From Bacteroidota bacterium (GTDB lineage Bacteria > Bacteroidota > Rhodothermia > Balneolales > Balneolaceae), in assembly GCA_003045995.1 (NCBI GenBank), contig PZPG01000010.1, forward strand, positions 1-41,542: DNA of 41,542 nucleotides, written 5' to 3'. Positions 25,601-31,910 of this stretch are shown piece after piece. The notes under the pieces are model-generated. The model saw nothing but the letters and a program-made list of their open reading frames with translations. It was not told the DNA's origin and did not search any database. The translations under genes and the position numbers were made by a program. Every line of letters begins with the position of its first letter. Position 1 is the stretch's first letter.

Positions 25601-26657
25601 CCTCCCTGTTTTCCCGTCGAAACTCTCCCGAAGCGCCCTGTACTCGTCGCCGGATCGCTGCAAACTCTACATCTGCAATCTCAAGATCCACATCCCCCAT
25701 CTGTAAACGACTCTCCTCCGAGCGCATCTCAATAAAGATCCGATCGAACTCCCTCAGCGTCTGCGTAGTCCCATCCGGCTGAATCGGCGTGGAACGATCT
25801 GTCAACACTGCCGTTACCGATACACCTTCTGCAATCTCACCACTTAGGTTTAACCTCAATCCGCTCTCTAGCGAAAGATCCTGCCTGTTTCCAATGGTAA
25901 ACCCTCTGGACAAGGACCCGCTTTGAATTAGATTCGATCCGTCTAGATTCGGAGAAGTGCTGCCCCCTGTGCCCCAGCTGCTACCTGTGTCCCTACTGCC
26001 TTTTGCTCCCCCAATGCCCCCTGTTCCCCCACCGCTCTTTCTACCTCCATCATGCACGTCATCCCCTACAGAGTATGTTTCGTTTTCGTTTTGTATTGTG
26101 CGGGTTGATGGCGATGCTACATCGCCCTGCATATCTACATGTGCGGGCGGGAGTACGTATTGATAAAATGCAGGGATTTGCAGGATGGGTTTGTGGTATC
26201 GGATGGTGACTAGCCGGCTTTGTGAAAATCTGGCGGCGCTAACCCGAAAGTAGATCCGGCCAGCGGGTGCCGAGAATTTCCACTCTTCCGAGGGCAAAGG
26301 TTTATTTTCGTGAACAACTTGAATCTCATCATCCCTCAAAAAAAAGCTTACATATATGGTATCAGCAGGGGTCTTCAGGTCAAAAGTACGCTCGATGATT
26401 TCTGGTACATGTTGCGGAGCATGCACAGAATCCACGTCCACAGAATCCATGTCCTTAGAATTCACGTCCAAAGAGTCTAGAATCACTGTATTTGCAACCA
26501 CTGATTCCAATACCAAAGAATCCACATCTGCAGAATTAAAAAGAACTGAATTTGCAACCATTGCATGAACTTTAGCAGACACTCCAGCCACTGAGTTCTC
26601 GATCGAAGGGCGCATCTTCTCAACTGCCTGCACCGCATCCGGGGCAACCGTCTTCAC
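22674..26657 (-). CDS. Large outer-membrane barrel-like surface protein, function unknown
   Basis: The longest frame from a usual start codon begins at GTG 26657 and gives 1327 residues. The codons just upstream in frame (26711 to 26658) encode a textbook signal peptide, xRAVAIIHVVLLLLFAVA, but contain no ATG, GTG or TTG; the natural position would be the ATC at 26711-26709. The true start is therefore uncertain. After a D/S/V-rich repeat come a strand-rich region (RIYFRVSAARFSQSRLVTIRY), a Gly/Ser spacer, then motifs such as SLSRGFTIGNRQDLSLESG and GDVDLEIADVEFA, and hundreds of residues of alternating beta strands. It ends in FSVQANF, a terminal Phe as in barrels recognised by BAM. Similar large proteins occur in Balneolota/Ignavibacteria-type genomes (recalled, not checked). 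No catalytic motif seen. Confidence 0.7.
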   Translation of the reverse strand: MKTVAPDAVQAVEKMRPSIENSVAGVSAKVHAMVANSVLFNSADVDSLVLESVVANTVILDSLDVNSKDMDSVDVDSVHAPQHVPEIIERTFDLKTPADTIYVSFFLRDDEIQVVHENKPLPSEEWKFSAPAGRIYFRVSAARFSQSRLVTIRYHKPILQIPAFYQYVLPPAHVDMQGDVASPSTRTIQNENETYSVGDDVHDGGRKSGGGTGGIGGAKGSRDTGSSWGTGGSTSPNLDGSNLIQSGSLSRGFTIGNRQDLSLESGLRLNLSGEIAEGVSVTAVLTDRSTPIQPDGTTQTLREFDRIFIEMRSEESRLQMGDVDLEIADVEFAAIRRRVQGASGEFRRENREVRSAFSLVRGTFHSIDFRGTEGVQGPYRLQGISGERPVLVIAGSERVFLDGELLTRGRDHDYMIDYSLGEITFTHRRLITENHRISVDFEYRTGDYSRSLIAAQGREDRMMDGKLSVGAAYVREADGKNLLFYPSLSDQQLAELQMLEAGELLRISGADPLEPGEQPDGPVYVRRDTLEAGQLVTIYLPASGLEETLYRVQFTDVGEGRGSYRRSSGNQNGAVFLWTGFGQGRYEPVIQIKPPESHQMVSLTSEYRFHEKVRTYSEWAVSQVQTNRFSTGTALSDQAIRHEWVVEDLDVGRGSLSAHLRYRGQTDGFRQFGRQNPIEYERYWNLGMERQSMAESGARRDELELEMQVELESETIVSAGGGYLQMAGAEALRAESEIRHMGPAWPEMDVRTEWVRQDDRQFGLFGDWFRQAGRIRKELGVGAATYENGRTRDSRGPDWLHSIWQRAGRLGLSPFFRWELEHRSIRSQEGLLSAESLAFDEIHPGLSMNGSWYDVEAGIAFRNQRLPIGNKLQTSSKARTSTLTMRIRPNSRFSSENSFQFRRRDLQNQTATESFEASMNTFEMNTDDEAAPKAESPNTTTPTTSTTPTTSNTPNLNKNTILVRSFTRYTTLFGLETDLLYEVNTGQKSLYQERFIEVGPEVGFYVWEDLNEDGLQQLDEFFPEASPDEGMYVLQYMPSDELFTTADLHVRFTGEMDLLQSYQKLFGRDRTPSNRILWSGTLDINEVSTEQDLKSVYLLRPEVLLNDETTLNGSILHLQRIDWQNEKRTHEGSFQYRSLRSVNRRAGGLEMRFREQAEWEGGVRISSRWRTHWQWLRGRTESDSEEIATRNFQIVSTELQHGLEFIPNRSAKLDFVISWADNRNRIPGEALKATVWMLKLNTQVSLFQRLQNRAGIEIQHTDLSDEGNPHLVYEVSNGLGGGSRIRWNASSSYRTRGQLTFTLQVHGRTTMMNRIIQTAKFSVQANF
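23803..23838 (-). repeat. 18-bp tandem repeat in the barrel gene
   Basis: Two 18-bp units (23803-23820 and 23821-23838), differing at one base, encode a Thr/Pro/Ser linker (TTPTTS units). Diverged copies flank them on both sides. Confidence 0.7.
26425..26469 (-). repeat. 15-bp tandem repeat near the barrel protein N-terminus
   Basis: Three 15-bp units (26425-26439, 26440-26454, 26455-26469) encode DVDSV/DMDSV/DVNSK pentapeptides. More diverged copies continue toward 26530. Confidence 0.65.
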
Positions 26658-26766
26658 TGCAACCGCGAAAAGCAGAAGCAGGACAACATGTATGATAGCA
26701 ACAGCTCTGATGGGGGTCGGGATTGGGTTACTTGTTGGTTGTACGAATGGCCGTGATGGCTTCCTT

Positions 26767-26811
26767 AGTATCGTAGCTAAGTATCGTAGCTAAGTATCGT
26801 AGCTAAGTATC
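26767..26811 (-). repeat. 13-bp tandem repeat upstream of the barrel gene
   Basis: Three exact copies of GATACTTAGCTAC (minus strand, 26811 down to 26773) plus a partial copy (to 26767) lie between dsbD and the barrel gene. Because 13 is not a multiple of three, copy-number change shifts the reading frame between upstream start codons and the signal-peptide codons, and also alters promoter or leader spacing. Confidence 0.85.
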
Positions 26812-26842
26812 GTAACAACTATCCCATAAGAAAAGCAGTTTT

Positions 26843-28882
26843 TTACGGTTTGTTCCACTCTCGGTGACGATCGAGCCCCTGCTGGAGAAAAGCTTCGAAA
26901 TCGGTAGTTTTTGTGTACCCTATAAGCTGATCGAGAACCTGCCCGGTTTGCGGATCAACAATGGCGTACGTGGGGAGTGCAAGGGTTCCCGTAAGTTCGA
27001 ATTGAAAGGTTTGATTTTTTTCTGCATCCGCACCACCATCGGTATACAGTTTTACCTTTTCCATCTGAGCAAATAGCTCCTGTACTTTGGGATCCGGAAA
27101 TACGTTGGCTTCCATAGCCTTGCAGTTGGTACAAGTGTAACCTGTGAAATCGATGAATACGGGCTGATTATTCTCAATTGCGCTGGTTACTGAAGCATCA
27201 TAACTGGATGACCATGCTCCCTCGTTTGATTCCAGCGCCCCTCCTGTGCCTGCGTACCGTCCAAGAGATTGAATTAGGCTCACTTCGTTCACTTGTCTTG
27301 AAGGCAGGTAGGCATCCCAGAATCCAAGATTGGCTCCCATCAACCCGGGAAAAAGATAAAATGAGAAGAGGAAGAAGGGTATAGATAGCATAACCCGGCC
27401 GGCAGTAATTGAATCGGGGCGTTTTTCACCGTGGAGGCCGTACATTCCTAAAATGTAGAGACCTGCAAGGAAGAAGAAGGTGATCCATGCAGCGATACCG
27501 AGTGGTCTTGAGATAAAGCCCCAGCCAAAGATGATATCGGCATTGGCCAGGAATTTTATGGAGGCGGCTAAGATAATGAAGGCGAGCACACTTTTTACTG
27601 CATTCATCCATGACCCGCTTTTCGGAAGACGTTGGAGCCAGTTGGGGAACATGGCAAAAAGAACGAATGGACTAGACAGGGCGGCTGAGAATCCGATCAT
27701 CCCGATCATAGGGGTAAACCACTCTCCGGACGTTGTGGCTGCCAGAACTGCCCCGATGAATGGAGCTGTACATGAGAAGGAAACCGCACTCACCGTAAGT
27801 GCCATAAAGAGCGTGCCAATTGATCCGCCACTATCATTACTTTTTTTGTTGAGCCAGTTGGTGACCTGGTACGGCAGGCGGAGTTCGAACATGCCAAGCA
27901 TGCTCATGGCAAAGAGAATGAATATCAACCCGATGAATGTGTTTACATACGGGTTGGAGGCGAATTGACTTACTCCGGAAACCCCAAGAATGAGGGATAG
28001 AAGGCCGCCAAGCAAGGTGAAGATAAATACGATAGAAAGACCGAAAATGAGGGCTTGAATCCATGGGGACCCGTTGTTGCGATTGGCATCCGCCGAAAAA
28101 TAGGAGACGGTTAACGGTATAAGTGGGAACACACAAGGGGTCAGGATCGCAGCAAATCCGGCGAGTATGGCGAGCCACAAAAATGACCAGATGTTGTCGC
28201 TTGCGATATCGGAGCTACTGGTGAGTGTAAAGGGAGTATCGCGATCGGAACCGGAGGATGAGTCCAGACTGGATTCTGAGTCAGAATCGGAAGCCGAATC
28301 AGAGCCAGATTCTCCTGTTAAATCAGAAGAGTCTAGTGGCCCGAAAGATGCAAACAAAAGTGAGGGTTCGGGATCCCCCTGCAATCGTATTTCAGCGTCA
28401 ATGGTTTTGGTTTTCGGGGGTAGGCAGGATATGTCGTCGCAGACCTGATATAGGACATCCAGAACGATTTTCTGGTTTCCAGTCAGTTCCGGATGGAATG
28501 CAAGGGGTATTGTAAACAGAGCTGATTTCGCATGCCACCCTAACTCCGTTTGAAAATTTGGATCGAAGACGATGGTTGGCTCCGTTTCCTGAACGGCTCC
28601 GGCAAGAAGAAGATTGGTCCTGCCACTACTGAACTGAGTCGGATAAGGACCGTCTGCCGGATCGTTATTCACAGAGTAAAGATGCCACTCTCCCTCAATC
28701 GTTGCCTCCACCTGGATGGAAAAGATCTCTCCTGCTGCTACTTCTTCCGGCGCCTGCTTTATTTCGTAAGTGACCGGGTCCAGTAGCTGTGCCATAACGC
28801 CCATTGGCAAACACAACATGAACACAATGAAAAGCAGCAGCGAGATTCGATCCCCTTTCAGGTGGCTGGTACGGGTGACCAT
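26843..28882 (-). CDS. dsbD: Thiol:disulfide interchange protein DsbD
   Basis: It carries electrons from cytoplasmic thioredoxin across the membrane to periplasmic reductants. It has 679 residues. Signal peptide (SLLLFIVFMLCLPMGVMA), then an alpha domain with Cys pair VCDDISCLPPKTK. A Ser/Asp linker at about 185-220 follows, then the CcdA-like membrane domain with Cys in AILTPCVFPLIPLTVSYF and SFSCTAPFIG. The C-terminal thioredoxin-like gamma domain has the CTNC active site in DFTGYTCTNCKAMEANVF. All three Cys pairs are present. It starts 11 nt after rplI and probably shares its operon. The acidic Ser/Asp linker is longer than in E. coli DsbD, possibly a salt adaptation (inference). Confidence 0.93.
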   Translation of the reverse strand: MVTRTSHLKGDRISLLLFIVFMLCLPMGVMAQLLDPVTYEIKQAPEEVAAGEIFSIQVEATIEGEWHLYSVNNDPADGPYPTQFSSGRTNLLLAGAVQETEPTIVFDPNFQTELGWHAKSALFTIPLAFHPELTGNQKIVLDVLYQVCDDISCLPPKTKTIDAEIRLQGDPEPSLLFASFGPLDSSDLTGESGSDSASDSDSESSLDSSSGSDRDTPFTLTSSSDIASDNIWSFLWLAILAGFAAILTPCVFPLIPLTVSYFSADANRNNGSPWIQALIFGLSIVFIFTLLGGLLSLILGVSGVSQFASNPYVNTFIGLIFILFAMSMLGMFELRLPYQVTNWLNKKSNDSGGSIGTLFMALTVSAVSFSCTAPFIGAVLAATTSGEWFTPMIGMIGFSAALSSPFVLFAMFPNWLQRLPKSGSWMNAVKSVLAFIILAASIKFLANADIIFGWGFISRPLGIAAWITFFFLAGLYILGMYGLHGEKRPDSITAGRVMLSIPFFLFSFYLFPGLMGANLGFWDAYLPSRQVNEVSLIQSLGRYAGTGGALESNEGAWSSSYDASVTSAIENNQPVFIDFTGYTCTNCKAMEANVFPDPKVQELFAQMEKVKLYTDGGADAEKNQTFQFELTGTLALPTYAIVDPQTGQVLDQLIGYTKTTDFEAFLQQGLDRHREWNKP

Positions 28883-28893
28883 AGAGGCAAGAT

Positions 28894-29343
28894 TTAGTTT
28901 TCCTCTTTGACAACCATAATTTTCACTTGCGGCTTGATATCTGCAACCAGCTGAATGGTAGCGGTGTATTCGCCGAGTGTTTTGATGTCCTGATCCAGTG
29001 AAATTTTCCGACGGTCTACGATCATACCACGCTGCTCGAGCGCATCCGCGATCTGAGCATTTGTAACCGTTCCGAAGATCTTATCATCTTCACCAACGGT
29101 TGCTGAGATGGTAAGGGATGTGCTTTCGATCTTTTCAGCAAGCTCTTTCGCATTTTCTACGGTGAGAGCCGCTTTTTGCTCGGCATCCTTTCGAAGATTT
29201 TCATAGTGCCGTATGGCACCGGGTGTGGCAAATACAGCTTTGGACTGCGGTACAAGATAGTTCCTTCCGTAACCGTCCTTTACCTCGACCAGATCCCCGG
29301 CAAAACCAAGATTTTCAACGTCTTCAGTGAGTATCAATTTCAT
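28894..29343 (-). CDS. rplI: 50S ribosomal protein bL9
   Basis: The protein has 149 residues, the full usual length. The N-terminal rRNA-binding domain reads MKLILTEDVENLGFAGDLVEVKDGYGRNYLVP with the conserved GY.RN.L.P signature; a long helix (LRKDAEQKAALTVENAKELAEKI) links to the C-terminal domain (TVGEDDKIFGTVTNAQIADAL). It has GGAGAT before the ATG. It lies 15 nt after rpsR and 11 nt before dsbD, in the standard rpsF-rpsR-rplI order; ssb, often between rpsF and rpsR, is absent. Confidence 0.97.
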   Translation of the reverse strand: MKLILTEDVENLGFAGDLVEVKDGYGRNYLVPQSKAVFATPGAIRHYENLRKDAEQKAALTVENAKELAEKIESTSLTISATVGEDDKIFGTVTNAQIADALEQRGMIVDRRKISLDQDIKTLGEYTATIQLVADIKPQVKIMVVKEEN

Positions 29344-29358
29344 AATTATCTCCGGTGA

Positions 29359-29610
29359 TTATCTAAGGTTTTCGGCAACAAATGGGATTAGAGCCATAAA
29401 CCGAGCCTGTTTGATAGCTCTGGACAGCATTCTCTGATGCTTGGCACTGGTTCCCGTCACTCTTCGGGGCAATATTTTGCCTTGATCATTCATGAACTTG
29501 AGGAGGGTCTCTGTGTCTTTATAGTCGATGAACTCAACACCTGCCTTACTGAACTTACAGTCTTTGGTCTTTAGATGACCTTTCTTTGGGTGGGATGGAT
29601 TATTAATCAT
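29359..29610 (-). CDS. rpsR: 30S ribosomal protein bS18
   Basis: The protein has 83 residues. The S18 core is clear: [53 protein letters not shown], in pieces [29 protein letters not shown] and [12 protein letters not shown]. It forms a heterodimer with bS6 on the 30S platform. The single Cys (KDCKFSK) near the N-terminus replaces the zinc-binding cluster seen in some C+ forms. GGAGATA precedes the ATG, and it lies 12 nt after rpsF. Confidence 0.96.
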   Translation of the reverse strand: MINNPSHPKKGHLKTKDCKFSKAGVEFIDYKDTETLLKFMNDQGKILPRRVTGTSAKHQRMLSRAIKQARFMALIPFVAENLR

Positions 29611-29622
29611 TGTTGTATCTCC

Positions 29623-30003
29623 TTAATCTTGATCTTTGGTAATTTCTTCATCGGACTCAAAGATCCGGGGCAGGTTGCCACTTTTTCGAAGCTCATAATG
29701 CCGCTTCATTTTGGCATCATACTTCAATGTCATGTAGCGCATCACAAAATCACTGATCTGCATACTTCTTTCTACCGGCTTAATTGCGGTATGGGGAGCG
29801 TCAAAGTAGAGATTAACGTAGTATCCTGTTTTCTTTTTGTCGATTTCATAGGCAAGCGAACGGGTGCCCCACTCATCCTGCTCGGTAATAGTACCACCCA
29901 ACTCTTTGATCTGGCCGGCAATACTATCTACCAGTTTCTGGCGATCATCCTCTTCCATGACCGGACTGAGGATATAGGTCATTTCATAAAAATCTGTCTT
30001 CAT
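29623..30003 (-). CDS. rpsF: 30S ribosomal protein bS6
   Basis: The frame is open to 30111, but the conserved protein begins at the ATG at 30003 (MKTDFYEMTYILSP), giving 126 residues. bS6 motifs: YEMTYILSPVMEEDD, GGTITEQDEWGTRSLAYEI, KKKTGYYVNLYFDAP, and a charged C-terminal tail. Upstream codons overlap the promoter and leader, which supports this start. First gene of the operon rpsF-rpsR-rplI-dsbD. Confidence 0.95.
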   Translation of the reverse strand: MKTDFYEMTYILSPVMEEDDRQKLVDSIAGQIKELGGTITEQDEWGTRSLAYEIDKKKTGYYVNLYFDAPHTAIKPVERSMQISDFVMRYMTLKYDAKMKRHYELRKSGNLPRIFESDEEITKDQD

Positions 30004-30022
30004 AGGTTTTGTCTTTGGTTGT

Positions 30023-30038
30023 TTTCCACTATTGGAAA
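30023..30038 (-). promoter_or_regulatory. Hairpin in the rpsF leader
   Basis: TTTCCA and TGGAAA form a 6-bp stem with loop ATAG (minus-strand reading), 20 nt before the rpsF ATG and inside the transcribed leader. S6:S18 operons often carry an autoregulatory leader structure; this small stem is not enough to identify one. Confidence 0.25.
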
Positions 30039-30071
30039 CAGTCATCGTGCTAGCGCCGATAACAGAGCCAA

Positions 30072-30103
30072 CAAAGATAAGGAAAGATTCCCTATCTGGC
30101 AAT
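30072..30103 (-). promoter_or_regulatory. Bacteroidota-type promoter for the rpsF operon
   Basis: On the minus strand ATTG (30103-30100) is followed after 20 nt by TATCTTTG (30079-30072), an exact match to the TAnnTTTG -7 box with the TTG-type -33 element at the expected distance. Predicted transcription starts about 60 nt before the rpsF ATG. Confidence 0.7.
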
Positions 30104-30165
30104 TCGTCCAACCGATGTAATTAGTGTGCGCGAAACTACGCTGATGTGAGAGAAAGGTTCATAAA

Positions 30166-30190
30166 ACAGGAATTAAGGCGAGATTCCTGT
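30166..30190 (-). terminator. Terminator at the end of the nuo operon
   Basis: ACAGGAAT and ATTCCTGT form a perfect 8-bp stem with a 9-nt loop that contains the nuoN stop codon; TTTTAT follows on the minus strand. The T-run is short, so efficiency is uncertain. Confidence 0.6.
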
Positions 30191-31600
30191 CACAAATCCA
30201 AACAGGTCTGTCACAGAGACAAGAGGCTCAATTCCAAAGTAGAGCGTACTTGCAGCCAAAAGAATCAAGGTAGCAGTAAAAAGAACACTGGCTTTTTCGA
30301 GATGAACCGGTTTGTGTTCCGGTTTGAAGTAGAGGTAAACCATCACGCGAAGGTAGTAGTAAACACTGGCAGCACTTGCCAGAACCCCGATTACTGCAAG
30401 TGGAATCATTCCCGCTTGCACGGCTGAAGCAAACACATAATATTTACCCATAAATCCGGCAAACGGAGGTATGCCAATGAGAGAAAAGAGAAATACAGAT
30501 AATAAAACACCCATCAAGGGGGCACGGGAGCCAAGCCCGGCGTAACTCTCGATGGACGTGAAATCAAAATTTTTCGTTCGTTCGAAGTAGGCAATTACGC
30601 CGAATGCCCCAAGATTCATAATCGTGTAGGCGAACAGATAGAACAAAACAGCACTATATCCGCCGGAGGCCATCCCTACTAGAAGGTAACCTGCGTGTGC
30701 AATACTGGAATAGGCCAGCATGCGCTTTACGTTTTCCTGAACGAGCGCAATTACATTACCCACAATCATCGTGAGGATTGCGATCACCTGAATCACCGAC
30801 TGCCAGGACTCGTACGAGGTTTCCGGCACCATACGAACCAGAATAAGTGCAAATGCTACGAACGAAGCCGTTTTGGCGGAGGTAGCCATAAATCCAGTAA
30901 GTGTGGTCGGCGTCCCCTCATATACATCCGGGGTCCACATATGAAACGGAACTGCACCAATCTTGAAGAAAATTCCCGTGAGAAGAAGTCCGGATCCGGC
31001 AAGAAACAAAGGAGTCGGAGATGCAGCAGCCGCCACGGAAGTGAGGGTCATCTCACCGGTAGAACCGTAAATCAGCGCGATCCCAAACAAAAGGAATCCA
31101 GTTGCAAAGGCTCCCAGCAGGAAGTATTTCAATGCCGCTTCCGCGCCGGTTTTACGATAGTGCATGAGCCCCGCAAGCACATACAGAGCTACTGACATCG
31201 TTTCAATCCCTAAGAATAACGTAATCAGATGGTTGGAAGCAGCCAATACCAGCATTCCTAGTGAAGCAAACAAGATCATGGCATATACTTCACCAAAATG
31301 AAGAGATTTGGACTTGAGATAATCTGCCGAAAGTAAAATCGAAAATAGAGTTCCAATCAGGATGATCACCTGCCCAAAACTGCTCCATCCTCCATATACA
31401 ATGGCATCCGTAAATGCTGTGCCTCCCTCCGATGTTGACGATAGAATTGCAGCAATAAGTGCTGCCAGCACCCCTGCAGCAGACACCCCATACATGGTTC
31501 TGACATCCCGTTTCAGGGATTCGAGCAGGATCGTGATAAGACCGGTAAAAGCAATGATCACACCGGGTAAAAAAGCCTGAATGTCGTGTAAATAGTTCAT
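30173..31600 (-). CDS. nuoN: NADH-quinone oxidoreductase subunit N
   Basis: Membrane-arm antiporter-like subunit of respiratory complex I. The ATG at 31600 gives 475 residues and shares one base with the phhB stop (TGATG); a TTG one codon earlier is possible. About 14 hydrophobic helices are visible. Family marks: ETMSVALYVLAGLMHYRKTGAEAALKYF in pieces SVALYVLAGL and EAALKYFLLGAFATG, PFHMWTPDVYEGTPTT, KRMLAYSSIAHAGYLLVG, and FSLIGIPPFAGFMGKYY. It is the last gene of nuoL-nuoM-phhB-nuoN; the other complex I genes must lie elsewhere. Confidence 0.95.
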   Translation of the reverse strand: MNYLHDIQAFLPGVIIAFTGLITILLESLKRDVRTMYGVSAAGVLAALIAAILSSTSEGGTAFTDAIVYGGWSSFGQVIILIGTLFSILLSADYLKSKSLHFGEVYAMILFASLGMLVLAASNHLITLFLGIETMSVALYVLAGLMHYRKTGAEAALKYFLLGAFATGFLLFGIALIYGSTGEMTLTSVAAAASPTPLFLAGSGLLLTGIFFKIGAVPFHMWTPDVYEGTPTTLTGFMATSAKTASFVAFALILVRMVPETSYESWQSVIQVIAILTMIVGNVIALVQENVKRMLAYSSIAHAGYLLVGMASGGYSAVLFYLFAYTIMNLGAFGVIAYFERTKNFDFTSIESYAGLGSRAPLMGVLLSVFLFSLIGIPPFAGFMGKYYVFASAVQAGMIPLAVIGVLASAASVYYYLRVMVYLYFKPEHKPVHLEKASVLFTATLILLAASTLYFGIEPLVSVTDLFGFVTGISP

Positions 31601-31884
31601 CAACGTAATATCTTATCAATTTTTCCGGCCAGCCGAAGATCTTTTTCTGTTACTTTATCACCCACATCATGAGTGTTCAAGCGAATCTCCACCCGGTTGT
31701 AAACATTTTTTAATTCGGGGTGATGGGATTCTTTCTCTGCCTCTAGCCCCACCCGAACTATAAACGCAAGCGCTTCACTGAAATCGCAAAATTGGTACTG
31801 TTTTCGGAGCTGATCATCCTCATAACTCCATCCTTCCAGATTTTCCAGACTTTGCTGAATTGTATGTACATCTAACGGGTTCAT
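31600..31884 (-). CDS. phhB: Pterin-4a-carbinolamine dehydratase embedded in the nuo operon
   Basis: It dehydrates 4a-hydroxy-tetrahydropterin, the product of aromatic amino acid hydroxylases. It has 94 residues, the full length. The family motif is intact: AEKESHHPELKNVYNRVEIRL, then THDVGDKVTEKD, giving E..SHHP, Y and H/D residues in order. It sits 26 nt after nuoM and overlaps nuoN by one base, so it is translated with complex I genes. No phenylalanine hydroxylase is in the window. It may have a second, moonlighting role, as DCoH does in animals; that is speculation. The presence of a PTPS-like gene 14 kb away fits a biopterin-type cofactor. Confidence 0.92.
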   Translation of the reverse strand: MNPLDVHTIQQSLENLEGWSYEDDQLRKQYQFCDFSEALAFIVRVGLEAEKESHHPELKNVYNRVEIRLNTHDVGDKVTEKDLRLAGKIDKILR

Positions 31885-31910
31885 ACCTTTCGGATTAAAT
31901 CACTTTCCTA

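Noticed and set aside
26719-26780. Short minus-strand frame ending TKEAITAIRTTNK then TAA
   Set aside because: No ATG, GTG or TTG in frame after the preceding stop, and only about 25 codons; most likely chance.
26767-26811. Possible CRISPR-like array
   Set aside because: The 13-bp units are directly adjacent without spacers and there are no cas genes; it is a simple tandem repeat.
30004-30111. N-terminal extension of bS6
   Set aside because: It would run through the promoter; bS6 conservation begins at the ATG at 30003.
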